Below, piece after piece: positions 16,027 to 25,581 of a DNA stretch of 64,000 bases (position 1 is its first letter; each line of letters begins with the position of its first letter). Position numbers and translations under genes: made by a program. The stretch covers positions 2,666,001-2,730,000 of the forward strand of contig NZ_CP192600.1 in the NCBI RefSeq assembly GCF_050632395.1. Direction: 5' to 3'. The notes beneath the pieces are model-generated. The model had not been told where the DNA came from. It saw nothing but the letters and a program-made list of their open reading frames with translations, and ran no database searches. Origin of the DNA: JAUYQR01 sp050632395 (lineage in GTDB: Bacteria; Pseudomonadota; Alphaproteobacteria; Rhodobacterales; Rhodobacteraceae).

Positions 16027-18549
16027 ATGCAGGCACCAAAGCGGACATTTTCGGTTCCCCCGGTCGATGGCGCGGCACCTGTGACCTCCGCCGCAAAAGA
16101 CATCGACGCATCCGGCACTGGACGCGTGGTGCTTTTGTGGGTCCTCTGCCTCCTGCCGATCATCCTGTTCGCGGGCTTTGCCCTCGATCAGCGAAAGGCC
16201 ACCCTGAGAGCGGGCGAGAATGCCGCCAAGCGCACCGTCCAGGTAATGGAGGAACACGCCCTGCGCGTGTTCGAGGCGCAGCAACTCATCATCGACCAGG
16301 TCGACCAGTATCTCGGCGACATGGACTGGACCCAGATCCGCGCCTCGCAGGCGGTCCACCTCCGTCTCAAGGAACTTGCGAAACGCAGCCCCCACGTCGA
16401 CGGTCTGTGGCTTGTGCCGCCCGACGGCCACACCGCCAACAGCGCTGACTTCTTCCCGTTCCCTGACGTGTCGGTCACCGACCGCACCTATTTCCAGGTG
16501 CTCAGCACCCGCGACGAGCTTCATTACGGCGAGATGATCAAGGGCCGCACCAAGGGCACCTTCAACTTCAACCTCAGCCGCAGGCGGTCGCCACGCGACA
16601 CCTTCAACGGCGTGATCCTCGTCACCTCGTCCCTGCAATATTTCACCGATTTCTGGCAGCAGGCCAGCGAAGGTGATTTTGTCGCCGGCCTGTTCCGGCA
16701 GGATGGCGAAATCCTTGCCCGCTATCCGATGCTGGAAAGCCTGCCACGCTCTCTTGGCCCGGACTCTTCCCTGCTCGCCGCCATGCAGCACAGCGATGAT
16801 GGGGTGCTTCCTTCCATCTCCTCACTCGACGGCGTAGCGCGGATCTACGGTTTTTCGCGCATCGGCGACACGCCGCTTTTCATCGGCTACGGCATTTCCA
16901 ACGCACAGATCCTTGCCAGCTGGCGCCGCGAAATGCTGCCCATGGGCCTCATCGCGCTGCTGGCGACGGTGCTTCTGGGCCTGACCGCAACCACCATCCT
17001 GCGCCAGAACCGCAGGCTTGGCGCCACCGCCCTTCTCTGGCGCCGCACCGCCACCGAACTGGAACGCGAGGTCGACAAGCGCCTTCGCGCCGAAGACGTC
17101 GCCGCCGAAAGGAAGCGCCTGCTTGACGAAGTGCGTGGCCTGACCGCACAGCGCCAGAGCATCCTTGAAAACATCGCCGAAGGCGTCATCGCCCTGGATG
17201 CGCGCGGCCGCGTGATCTACGCCAACCGCGATGCGACCACCCTCCTCGGCCCGTTCCCCGATCAGGACAACGCCTTCGCGGGCCTCGTCGCCACGGGCCG
17301 CATCCGCGCCGTCGATGGCACCGACCTCAGCCCCGCCTCGGCCCCCGACAAAGCCCCGCTGCGCGGCGAAAACCTGGCGGAAACCGAATTCCTCGTCCAA
17401 GGCGCAACCGGGCAATCGGCCATCTGTTCGTTTCGCGGCGGCGCGATCTTCGGCGCCGATGGCAAACCCGAAGGCGCCGTCCTCACCTTCTGGGACGTCA
17501 GCGAACGCAAGCGCGAGGCTGAACGCCGCGAACTGCTGATGCGCGAACTGGACCACCGGGTGCGCAACATGCTGGCCACCATCATGGCTATGATTCGCAT
17601 CAGCAACCTGCCGCACCAAAGCAAAGAGGCGTTCATCGCCTCTCTGACCGGGCGGGTCGCGGCGATGGCGCGCACCCACGGCGTCCTCTCCGAAGGCCAG
17701 TGGAAAGGCGCCACCGTAGGCCGCATCGTCGCAGACGAAGTCGCCAGCATCGCCGACGCCCGCCAGTTGGTCATCGACGGCGACCCCGACGTGCTGTTGC
17801 CGCCGAAACAGGCCGCCGACCTTGCCCTTGCTCTGCACGAACTGGCCACCAACGCCACCAAGCACGGCGCCTGGTCGGTCCCTGAAGGCAAGATTACCCT
17901 CGCCTGGTCCAGCGCTGCCTCGGCCGAAGGGCGGCTCCTGCGGGTGCGCTGGCAGGAATCCGGCGGCCCGCCCATTCTGGCAGCACCCTCCCGCAAGGGC
18001 TTCGGCACCAGCCTGCTGCACGGCCTGTTCGGCAGCCATGACGGCGTGACGCTGGAATACGCGACCGACGGGTTTTCCTGCGACATGTCAGTGCCGATCG
18101 AAGCCGGCCTTGGGCCCCCTCCCTCAGTCGAGGTCCGCGCCCCCGATCTGCAACCCCCATCGGCCGAAGCCCCGCTTGCCGGGGTGCGCGTGCTGGTGGT
18201 CGAAGACGAAGCCGTCGTCCGCCTCGACCTCGTGCATATCCTGCTCGACGCGGGTGCGATCATCACGGCCGAAGCCGGGTCGCTTGACGATGGCCTTGAC
18301 AAGGCCCGGACCCACCCCTTCGACGCCGCCGTGCTGGACCGCAACCTCGGTGGCGTGAGCAGCCTGCCCCTCGCCCGTCTGGCCGAGGAAAAGGGCGCCG
18401 CCATTGTCTTCGTCTCCGGCTACCGCGCCGATGCGCACGAGGCGCTGCCCCATGTCGCCGGACACATCCACCTGCAAAAGCCCATTACGCCGAACGGCCT
18501 GGTCGCCGCCATCCTCGCCTCCGTCGCCACGCGCCGCAACCGCGCCTAG
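16027..18549 (+). CDS. Hybrid sensor kinase: extracytoplasmic sensor, PAS, HWE-type kinase, receiver
   Basis: This protein has 840 residues. In order: membrane segment ~33-53; an extracytoplasmic sensor with cache-like features (SVTDRTYFQ); a second membrane segment ~300-320; a PAS domain ~385-490; a histidine kinase of the HWE/HisKA_2 type (H-box ELDHRVRNMLATI near 507, N-box LHELATNATKHGAWS near 602); and a C-terminal receiver from ~718 with the phosphorylatable Asp in VLDRNLGG near 770. The start MQAPKRTFS is preferred over upstream codons that lie near the nirK box. It is divergent from nirK; a link to nitrite sensing is only positional. Confidence 0.87.
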   Translation: MQAPKRTFSVPPVDGAAPVTSAAKDIDASGTGRVVLLWVLCLLPIILFAGFALDQRKATLRAGENAAKRTVQVMEEHALRVFEAQQLIIDQVDQYLGDMDWTQIRASQAVHLRLKELAKRSPHVDGLWLVPPDGHTANSADFFPFPDVSVTDRTYFQVLSTRDELHYGEMIKGRTKGTFNFNLSRRRSPRDTFNGVILVTSSLQYFTDFWQQASEGDFVAGLFRQDGEILARYPMLESLPRSLGPDSSLLAAMQHSDDGVLPSISSLDGVARIYGFSRIGDTPLFIGYGISNAQILASWRREMLPMGLIALLATVLLGLTATTILRQNRRLGATALLWRRTATELEREVDKRLRAEDVAAERKRLLDEVRGLTAQRQSILENIAEGVIALDARGRVIYANRDATTLLGPFPDQDNAFAGLVATGRIRAVDGTDLSPASAPDKAPLRGENLAETEFLVQGATGQSAICSFRGGAIFGADGKPEGAVLTFWDVSERKREAERRELLMRELDHRVRNMLATIMAMIRISNLPHQSKEAFIASLTGRVAAMARTHGVLSEGQWKGATVGRIVADEVASIADARQLVIDGDPDVLLPPKQAADLALALHELATNATKHGAWSVPEGKITLAWSSAASAEGRLLRVRWQESGGPPILAAPSRKGFGTSLLHGLFGSHDGVTLEYATDGFSCDMSVPIEAGLGPPPSVEVRAPDLQPPSAEAPLAGVRVLVVEDEAVVRLDLVHILLDAGAIITAEAGSLDDGLDKARTHPFDAAVLDRNLGGVSSLPLARLAEEKGAAIVFVSGYRADAHEALPHVAGHIHLQKPITPNGLVAAILASVATRRNRA

Positions 18550-18645
18550 GCCAAAGCCGGTCCATCGTCCGCGCAACGCCCCTTGCATCGGCGCGGTTTT
18601 CGCCTTCACCTGCGAACCGAAGCGCAGCATGGGAAAGCGTCACCG

Positions 18646-20214
18646 GTGAAACTGTTGCGCCTGTCCCTGACCCTTCTGGCGGCTGCAATTCTGGCGGTCC
18701 TTGCCCTGCGGCTGGCCTTCCCGCTGCCCGACCGCCAAGGCATCGCGGTCACGACGGCAATCCCCGCCTCGGCGCAAACCACCCTTGGCGCCGCCATCCT
18801 GCCAGAACAGGCTACGCACCCGGGCAACAGCGGCATCACATTGCTCGCCGGCGGGGGCGAGGCGTTTGCGGCCCGCGTCGCCCTTGCCCGCGCTGCGGAA
18901 CAGACGCTCGACGTGCAGTATTACATCTGGCAGGCCGACACGACCGGCTTCGTCCTTCTGAACGAACTGCGCGCGGCGGCGGCGCGGGGCGTGCGGGTGC
19001 GGCTCCTTCTGGATGACAACGGCATCACCGGACTTGACGCCGAACTGCGCGCGCTTGACGACCTGCCCAACATTGAACTGCGCCTGTTCAACCCCTTCAC
19101 CCTGCGTAACCCGAAACTCTTGTCCTTCGCCTTCGACTTCGTCCGCCTGAACCGCCGGATGCACAACAAATCCCTCACCGCCGACGGTGTGGCCAGCGTC
19201 GTCGGCGGCCGCAACGTCGGTGACATCTACTTCGCCTACGGCCCCGGCGAACACTACATCGACACCGATGTCCTGGCCGTTGGCCCCGCGGCAACCGACG
19301 TCTCCGCGATGTTCGACGCCTACTGGAACAGCGCCTCCGCCTTCCCCGCCGATCTTATCCTGCCTGCCGCCCCCGATGGCCTCGCCCGGCTGCAGGCCGC
19401 AGTGACCCTTGCCACCGCCACCGACCTCGCGCGCGATTACTTCACCACCGTCAGCCGCTCGTCGCTGGTCGCCCGCCTCATGTCAGCCAATGCGACGGAA
19501 GAATGGGTGCCGGTGACGCTGGTGTCCGACGACCCGCTGAAAGGGCTTGGCCGTCAGGCCGACGGTGGCCTTCTCATCGAACGCCTCGGCGCGGTCCTGA
19601 CCGATGTCGCCACCGGCCCCGCCGTTACGGTGGACCTAGTTTCGGCCTACTTCGTCCCGGGCCAGGGCGGCACCGACCTGATGACCGCGCTTTCCCGGCA
19701 GGGCGTCGCGGTGCGCGTCCTGACCAACGCGCAAGAAGCGACCGACGTCCTCACCGTTCATGGCTCTTACGCCGGCTACCGCGACGACCTTCTCGCCGCC
19801 GGGGTGGTTTTGGGAGAACTCAAGGCCGACCCGCTGCTGCCGCAACCCGACCAGACCCTCGCCATGCTGCTGGCAGGATCGGCCTCGTCGCTGCATTCCA
19901 AGGTGTTTTCCATCGACAACGCGCGCGTGTTCATCGGCTCGTTCAACCTCGACCCGCGCTCGGCGCGGCTGAACACCGAAATGGGCCTCCTGATCGAAAG
20001 CCCGGCCATCGCGGCACTCGTCACCCACGCCATCGACCGGGTGATGCTGGACGCAGCCTATGGCGTGCGACTGACCGACACCGGCGCGCTGTCGTGGGTG
20101 ACACGCGCCGCCGACGGCAGTGAAACCGTCCTTCTGACCGAACCGAACACCACCTGGCTTGACCGCAGCCTCGTCACCCTGATCGGACTTTTGCCTATCG
20201 AATGGATGATGTGA
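18646..20214 (+). CDS. Phospholipase D / cardiolipin synthase-like protein
   Basis: This 522-residue protein has one N-terminal membrane segment and two PLD half-sites: the first is HNKSLTADGVASVVGGRN near residue 173, the second HSKVFSIDNARVFIGSFN near residue 417. Both halves carry H-x-K and the later D (GG-N/GSFN) elements, so it should be active. The closest functional group is membrane-bound cardiolipin synthase or phospholipase D. GTG at 18646 preceded by GGGAAAG sets the start; no ATG fits. It follows the kinase by 96 bases on the same strand. Confidence 0.85.
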   Translation: MKLLRLSLTLLAAAILAVLALRLAFPLPDRQGIAVTTAIPASAQTTLGAAILPEQATHPGNSGITLLAGGGEAFAARVALARAAEQTLDVQYYIWQADTTGFVLLNELRAAAARGVRVRLLLDDNGITGLDAELRALDDLPNIELRLFNPFTLRNPKLLSFAFDFVRLNRRMHNKSLTADGVASVVGGRNVGDIYFAYGPGEHYIDTDVLAVGPAATDVSAMFDAYWNSASAFPADLILPAAPDGLARLQAAVTLATATDLARDYFTTVSRSSLVARLMSANATEEWVPVTLVSDDPLKGLGRQADGGLLIERLGAVLTDVATGPAVTVDLVSAYFVPGQGGTDLMTALSRQGVAVRVLTNAQEATDVLTVHGSYAGYRDDLLAAGVVLGELKADPLLPQPDQTLAMLLAGSASSLHSKVFSIDNARVFIGSFNLDPRSARLNTEMGLLIESPAIAALVTHAIDRVMLDAAYGVRLTDTGALSWVTRAADGSETVLLTEPNTTWLDRSLVTLIGLLPIEWMM

Positions 20215-20221
20215 TCCGGGC

Positions 20222-21412
20222 CTAGGTTACCCCGGCCGCCCGCGCCAGCACCCGCAACCCGGCCACCAGATCTGCCTCGGCGGTGTCCTCCTCGAAGGCA
20301 TGACTGATCCCGCCGATCGATGGCACGAACAGCATCGCCACCGGCATCAGCCGCGCCACGTTCGTCGCATCATGCAGCGCGCCAGACGGCATCAGCCGCC
20401 AGCGTCCCGGTGCCACCGCCTCGGCCGCCGCCTCCAGCCGCTTTCGCAAAGCCCGGTCCATCGCCACCGGCTCCAGCACCATCAACGGCCCGATCTCCAG
20501 CCCAAGCTCCATCTCGCCCGCGACGTCGGCCAGCACAGCCTCGATCACGCAGCGCATCCGCGCCAGCCGGTCCTTGTCGCCGTCGCGCCACTGCATCGAA
20601 AACCGCACCTGCCCCGGCACGATCGACGCCGCGTTGGGTGCCACCGCCACATGCCCGATGGTCCACACCGATTGCGGCGTGACCACGTTCCGCATCCGGT
20701 CCTCCAGCCGCACCGCAAACCGCGACAGACCCTGAAACGCATCGCGGCGCAGTGCCATCGGCGTCGTTCCGGCGTGGTTCTGCTGGCCGGTCAGCGTGAC
20801 CATCATCTCGCGGTAACCGACGATATCGCTTACCACGCCGATCTGTTCGCCCGCCGCATCCAGCGCCGGCCCCTGCTCGATGTGCAATTCGATGAAGCCG
20901 GTGAACTGCCGCGGGTTCACATCCGGCCCGATACGGCTGCCCAACACCTTCCGCGCCTCGCCCAAGATCACCCCGTCGGTATCCGCCACCGCGTCCGCAT
21001 CAGCCAAGGCCAACGCGCCCGACCACACCGCTGATCCTGTGGTGCCGCCAAACCGCCCCTCCTCGTCCTGAAACGACACGACCGAAATCGCCGGCCCGCC
21101 CGACTCACGCGACGCCCGCGCCACCTCCAGCGCCGCGATCACACCCAACGCGCCGTCCAGCCAGCCCCCGGTCGGCTGCGTGTCAGAATGTGACCCCAAA
21201 AGCAGCGACGGGCCCTCCGCCAGCCCGAACAGGTTCCCCATCGCGTCGAACTGCGGCACCAGCCCCGCCTCGGCCATCCGCCCCGCCAGCCAGTCCCGCG
21301 CTTCAATGTCTGGCGCCGAATAGGCCGGGCGGATCACCCCCGTTCCCACACGGCCAAAACCGCGCAGGTGGTACAAGTCAGCCAGAAACCGCGAGGCATC
21401 GACCACAGCCAT
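20222..21412 (-). CDS. M20-family amidohydrolase (hydantoinase/carbamoylase, allantoate amidohydrolase-like)
   Basis: This 396-residue metallo-amidase shows the metal-binding segments GSHSDTQPTGGWLDGALG, SFQDEEGRFGGTTGS and, later, FIELHIEQGP, the set that defines the N-carbamoyl-L-amino acid hydrolase / allantoate amidohydrolase / beta-ureidopropionase group. It is the last gene of an ABC-importer operon; its ATG at 21412 overlaps the ATPase stop by one base (TGATG). The coupling suggests that it hydrolyses the imported compound, possibly a ureide or carbamoyl amino acid. Confidence 0.85.
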   Translation of the reverse strand: MAVVDASRFLADLYHLRGFGRVGTGVIRPAYSAPDIEARDWLAGRMAEAGLVPQFDAMGNLFGLAEGPSLLLGSHSDTQPTGGWLDGALGVIAALEVARASRESGGPAISVVSFQDEEGRFGGTTGSAVWSGALALADADAVADTDGVILGEARKVLGSRIGPDVNPRQFTGFIELHIEQGPALDAAGEQIGVVSDIVGYREMMVTLTGQQNHAGTTPMALRRDAFQGLSRFAVRLEDRMRNVVTPQSVWTIGHVAVAPNAASIVPGQVRFSMQWRDGDKDRLARMRCVIEAVLADVAGEMELGLEIGPLMVLEPVAMDRALRKRLEAAAEAVAPGRWRLMPSGALHDATNVARLMPVAMLFVPSIGGISHAFEEDTAEADLVAGLRVLARAAGVT

Positions 21413-22473
21413 CAATCCTGCAAGAAGATCACGTCGCGCGCGGCAAAGCTGATCTCGGCTGCGCTGCCGATCGGCGGCGGTGGCTGATCGGGCCGGTTGA
21501 ACGTGTCCAGCGCCACCACCCCGTCACCGACCCGCGCCCTGACCCGGATCACCGACCCAAGGAAATGCACCTCATCGATGGTTGCCGGCAATACCACCTC
21601 GCGCCCCTCGGCCCGCCCCAGCCGGATCGCCTCTGGCCGCAAGGCTAGGGTGACCGTATCGCCGCGCTTGGCAGTCAGCGCACCCCGGCCCAAACTGAAA
21701 CTCTGCCCCGCCACGGCAACCTGCCCGGCCTCCGGCATCTCGACCTTCGCCGGAATCGTGTTCAGCGTGCCCACGAAATTCGCCACGAACCGCGTGCGCG
21801 GCTTGTTGTAAATCTCGAACGGCGCGCCAGCCTGTTCCGCGATCCCGCCGTTCATCACCACGATGCGGTCAGAGATCGACATCGCCTCTTCCTGGTCATG
21901 CGTGACGAAAATCGTGGTGATCCCCAACTCTCGCTGAATCTCGCGGATCTCGTTGCGCAAGGACACCCTGACCTTCGCATCCAGCGCCGACAACGGCTCG
22001 TCCAGCAGCAATACGCGGGGGCTAGGTGCCAGCGCCCGCGCCAGCGCCACCCGCTGTTGCTGCCCACCCGAAAGTTGAAACGGAAACCGCGCACCCAATT
22101 CGCGCAACCCGATCAGGTCAAGCATTTCCGCCACCCGCGCCTCGCGCTCGGGTTTGGCCACACCCTTCACCTTCAACCCGAAGGCCACGTTGTCCGCCAC
22201 CGTCATGTTGGGAAAAAGCGCATAGGCCTGAAACATCATCCCGATCGCGCGCTGGTTTGCCCGCTGCCCGGTCACGTCCTGCCCGTCGATGGTGATGGCG
22301 CCCGAGGTCGGCGTCTCGAACCCCGCCACCATGCGCAAGACCGTGGTCTTGCCGCAGCCTGACGGGCCAAGCAGCGACACGAACTCTCCCTTCTCGATCT
22401 CAAGGCTGAAATCCTTGACCACGCGGTTCGCGCCAAAGGTCTTTTCAAGGTTCGTAAGGTCAAGGAACGCCAT
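21412..22473 (-). CDS. ABC importer ATP-binding protein, PotA/FbpC-like
   Basis: This 353-residue ATPase has Walker A GPSGCGKTT, signature LSGGQQQRVALARAL and Walker B VLLLDEPLSALDAKVR, with a C-terminal TOBE-type regulatory domain (~240-350). This architecture is shared by polyamine, iron and related importers (CUT1-like group). Start MAFLDLTNLEK at 22473 overlaps the permease stop (TGATG). It energises the two permeases encoded just upstream. Confidence 0.9.
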   Translation of the reverse strand: MAFLDLTNLEKTFGANRVVKDFSLEIEKGEFVSLLGPSGCGKTTVLRMVAGFETPTSGAITIDGQDVTGQRANQRAIGMMFQAYALFPNMTVADNVAFGLKVKGVAKPEREARVAEMLDLIGLRELGARFPFQLSGGQQQRVALARALAPSPRVLLLDEPLSALDAKVRVSLRNEIREIQRELGITTIFVTHDQEEAMSISDRIVVMNGGIAEQAGAPFEIYNKPRTRFVANFVGTLNTIPAKVEMPEAGQVAVAGQSFSLGRGALTAKRGDTVTLALRPEAIRLGRAEGREVVLPATIDEVHFLGSVIRVRARVGDGVVALDTFNRPDQPPPPIGSAAEISFAARDVIFLQD

Positions 22474-23255
22474 CAGGCTTTCGCCCTTTCGTGCTTCGAG
22501 AAACGGGTCACAAGCTGGATCAAACCCATGCAGGCCCATGTAATGGCAAAGGCGATCACCGCCAGCGCCGGCGGCTCATAGGCGCGGTTGGCCCCCAAAA
22601 GCTGCATGAACGGCCCGAACGCCGGCCGGTTTAAAAGCGCCGCCATCGTGAACTCGCCGATCACGATCGCCAGCGTCAGGAACGCGCCCGAAAGCACGGC
22701 AACCAGCACATTCGGCAGGATGATCCGCGCCAATATGGTGAACCACCCCGCCCCAAGGCTTTGGGCAGCTTCGGTCAGGGTGGCCACATCAATCGTCCGC
22801 AACCCCGTATCCACCGCCCGGTACATGTAAGGCAGCGCCAGCGTCGCATAGCCCATCGTCAAGAGGATATCGGTGCCAATCGCCGACCCGGTCAGCGGCA
22901 GGAAGGACGAGGTGTTGTAAAGCCGGATGTAGCCGAACACGATGACAATGGCCGGAATGACCAAGGGCAGCAGCGTGATGAACTCGATCACCGGGCGCGC
23001 CTGCGGCAGCTTCAACCGCACCCAGTATGCCGTCGGCACCACCAGAAACACGCCGAACACGATGGTCGCAGCCGCCAGCGTCAGCGAATAACTGAAGGTG
23101 GCCCAGAACGTCGGATCCTCGAACACTTTGACATAGGCGTCGAACGAATAGACCCCGCGCCGCATCTTCAGGCTGAACTCGGTCATGCCCACCAGCGGCA
23201 AAAGAAAGAACAGGCACCCCAGGATCAGCGCCCCCCACGCGAAAAGGCGGGTCAT
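22473..23255 (-). CDS. ABC importer permease, PotC-like
   Basis: This 260-residue inner-membrane permease has about six membrane segments. The ATPase contact loop reads EAAQSLGAGWFTILARIILP (EAA motif) near residue 160. ATG at 23255 overlaps the upstream permease stop by four bases. Together with the next gene it forms a heterodimeric channel of the polyamine/iron importer class. Confidence 0.88.
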   Translation of the reverse strand: MTRLFAWGALILGCLFFLLPLVGMTEFSLKMRRGVYSFDAYVKVFEDPTFWATFSYSLTLAAATIVFGVFLVVPTAYWVRLKLPQARPVIEFITLLPLVIPAIVIVFGYIRLYNTSSFLPLTGSAIGTDILLTMGYATLALPYMYRAVDTGLRTIDVATLTEAAQSLGAGWFTILARIILPNVLVAVLSGAFLTLAIVIGEFTMAALLNRPAFGPFMQLLGANRAYEPPALAVIAFAITWACMGLIQLVTRFSKHERAKA

Positions 23256-24130
23256 TTCAGCCACCTCTCCGACCGTGTGCGCAAGACGATGTAAACCACG
23301 TTCGCCAGGCCCGTGATCACGATCATCCCGAAGGCCAGCGCATAACCGAGGTTCGGATTGCCCAGCACATCCCCCCTGATCTGCGCGAACAGCTTGATCG
23401 GCACGATGTTCAACTGCGGCCCGGTCAGCGCAAACGCCGTCGCCACCGCACCGAAGGCATTGGCAAAGAGCAGCGCAAAGGTGCCCAACAGCGACGGAAA
23501 CAGGATCGGCAACGCCACCATCCGCCAATACTGCGCGCCCGTGGCGCCCAGCACTTCAGCCGCCTCGCGCCATTCGCGTTTCAACCCGTCGAGGGCAGGA
23601 ATGATGATCAGGATCATCAGGGGGATCTGGAAAAACAGGTAGGTGACGACCAGACCCCAGAAACTCAGCAGATTGAAACCCATCGCCCGCAGGTTGATGC
23701 CGAACTCAGTCTTCAGCCACAGCGTCACCAACCCCGCCGGCCCAAGTGTCGCGATGAAAGCAAACGCCAGCGGCACTCCGGCAAAGTTCGACGCCACGCC
23801 GGAAAACGTCAAAAGCGGCCCGCGGATACGCTTCGGCAAGCCGCCGAACACCACCGCCGCTGCCATCGCAAACCCCACCGCACAGCCCAGAAGTGCCGTG
23901 ATCAGCGACAGCTTGATCGACGTCCAATAGGCGCTGCGGATGGAATCGGTGTTCAGGTCGATCAGGTTCTGCAAGGTGAACCCGCCCTCGGGCGTCTGGA
24001 ACGCGCCGACAACGATCTTCATCGTCGGCAGGATCAGGAACAGGACCGCAAAGGTCACGAACGGCAGGATACCCAGCCATTCCAGCGGTAGCCGGAATTT
24101 CGGCCGTCGGTCAGGGCGGTCATCAGCCAT
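23252..24130 (-). CDS. ABC importer permease, PotB-like
   Basis: This 292-residue inner-membrane permease has a membrane segment at ~20-40 and an EAA contact loop (REAAEVLGATGAQYWRMVALP) near residue 187. It is the first permease downstream of the binding-protein gene, separated from it by a 96-base gap carrying a strong stem-loop. The substrate is not identifiable from the permease itself. Confidence 0.88.
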   Translation of the reverse strand: MADDRPDRRPKFRLPLEWLGILPFVTFAVLFLILPTMKIVVGAFQTPEGGFTLQNLIDLNTDSIRSAYWTSIKLSLITALLGCAVGFAMAAAVVFGGLPKRIRGPLLTFSGVASNFAGVPLAFAFIATLGPAGLVTLWLKTEFGINLRAMGFNLLSFWGLVVTYLFFQIPLMILIIIPALDGLKREWREAAEVLGATGAQYWRMVALPILFPSLLGTFALLFANAFGAVATAFALTGPQLNIVPIKLFAQIRGDVLGNPNLGYALAFGMIVITGLANVVYIVLRTRSERWLK

Positions 24131-24184
24131 CGGGTCCCCTCGTCTGTCGGTCTTCCGGCGCGTCTGGCGGCCCCGGTAAGGAAA

Positions 24185-24213
24185 GCCCCGCCCCGGACAT
24201 GCCGGGACGGGGC
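24185..24213 (-). other. Stable intergenic stem-loop between binding protein and permease genes
   Basis: The arms GCCCCGCCCCGG and CCGGGACGGGGC pair with one mismatch around a five-base loop. No T run follows on the minus strand, so it is more likely a 3' stabilising or partial-attenuation hairpin that raises binding-protein mRNA relative to permease mRNA, as known for many importer operons. Confidence 0.6.
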
Positions 24214-24226
24214 GCTTCAGATCAGA

Positions 24227-25330
24227 TCACTCGACGTTGGCGCCGACCGTCGCATCCCAGCCACCGGTGACGGCGGCCTTGTTGGCATCAACCTCTTCCA
24301 GCGTCGGGAAATAGGCGGCCTCATACGAAGCAGCCGGCGGCAGCGCGTCCAGCAGTTCCTGCGGGATCTTGCCGGCAGCGGCCATCGCGTTGAAGCGCGC
24401 CGGGTGGCAATAGCCCTTCAGCCAGCCAAGCTGACCCTCGTCGCTGTAGAGGTATTCCATCCACAGCTTCGCGGCATTCGGCTGCGGTGCAAAGGCGCTG
24501 ATTGCCTGCACATAGACGCCCGCCAGCACGCCCGACTTCGGCACGATCACCTCAACCGGGGGGTTCCCGGCCAGCGTGTCGCGAGCGGCAAGGGCGTTGT
24601 AGTCCCACATGATGACGATGGGCGTGGTGCCCTGCGCCAGCGTGCCGGCCTTGCCGATCACCGGAACGAAGTTGCCCGCGTCGTTCAGCTGCTTGAAGAA
24701 CTCAAGACCCGCCTTGCCAGCCGCCTCGCCGGGGGCAGCGCCCGTCGACATGCCGGCCGCCAGCACCGCGAGAATCGCCTGGTTCGACGCGCGCGGATCG
24801 CCTGCCAGCGAAACCTGGCCCGCATATTCCGGCTTCAGAAGATCAGCCCAATCCTGCGGCGGGTTCGGCACCAAGTCCTTGTTCACCAGGAACGACATCA
24901 CGCCGTAATAGTCGCCGTACCAATGCCCCTCGGCATCCTTGATCGCATCCGGGATCTCTGCCCATGTCGCCACCTTGTGCGGCTGGGTCAGACCCTCGGC
25001 CTTGGCTTGCGGTCCGAAGGCCAGACCCACGTCGATCACGTCGGGCGCCTGCGGCCCCTTGTTGTCCTTGTTGGCCTTGATCGCCTCGATCTCGTCAGCA
25101 CTGCCCGCATCGGGGTTCAGCTCGTTGACGCTGATTTCCGGGTACTTCGCCTTGAAGCCCTCGATCACGGCGCCGTAACCGCACCAGTCGTGCGGCAGCG
25201 CGATCGTGGTCAGCATGCCTTCCGCCTTGGCGGCGGTTTCGATCTCGGCCAGCGACTGGGCCGAAGCGACGGTGGCCGACAGCATCGCCACAAGGCTCGC
25301 CGTCATCCCGAACGCAGATTTGATGGTCAT
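24227..25330 (-). CDS. Periplasmic solute-binding protein of PotD/FbpA-like importer
   Basis: This 367-residue secreted protein has a Sec signal peptide ending near residue 24 (SATVASAQ). The mature part resembles extracellular solute-binding family 1 / PotD-like proteins (ALPHDWCGYGAVIEGFKAKY at ~44-63; AISAFAPQPNAAKLWMEYLY near the C-terminus). It heads the operon that ends with an M20 amidohydrolase. The ligand is unknown; the acidic polyamine-binding residues of PotD could not be confirmed by eye. Confidence 0.85.
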   Translation of the reverse strand: MTIKSAFGMTASLVAMLSATVASAQSLAEIETAAKAEGMLTTIALPHDWCGYGAVIEGFKAKYPEISVNELNPDAGSADEIEAIKANKDNKGPQAPDVIDVGLAFGPQAKAEGLTQPHKVATWAEIPDAIKDAEGHWYGDYYGVMSFLVNKDLVPNPPQDWADLLKPEYAGQVSLAGDPRASNQAILAVLAAGMSTGAAPGEAAGKAGLEFFKQLNDAGNFVPVIGKAGTLAQGTTPIVIMWDYNALAARDTLAGNPPVEVIVPKSGVLAGVYVQAISAFAPQPNAAKLWMEYLYSDEGQLGWLKGYCHPARFNAMAAAGKIPQELLDALPPAASYEAAYFPTLEEVDANKAAVTGGWDATVGANVE

Positions 25331-25533
25331 CGTCTTGATCCTCCTGTTGTTGGCCCGCCCTCCGGACGCTGCCGGCCAATCGGTCCGATCAGCCCGCGCC
25401 CGGGGATTACCCTGCCGTAGGTTGGCACCACTTTGTTACGCGGCAACGACATTCGTTTCCAGTATTACATTTCCCGAAAATCCAATGTCGCTTTCCCACA
25501 TCCGACTGACCCCGAAGGGTTGCAGCAATGCAA

Positions 25534-25560
25534 ATGGCCGCCGGGGTGCCCGGCGGCCAT
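25534..25560 (-). terminator. Terminator-like hairpin after the DUF4167 gene
   Basis: A 12-bp perfect stem (ATGGCCGCCGGG / CCCGGCGGCCAT) with a three-base loop lies 21 bases past the DUF4167 stop. On the minus strand it is followed by only a short TTTG, so termination may be partial. The rest of 25331-25581 shows no gene and should hold the promoter of the binding-protein operon. Confidence 0.6.
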
Positions 25561-25581
25561 CATCAAAGACTCACTGCTGGC

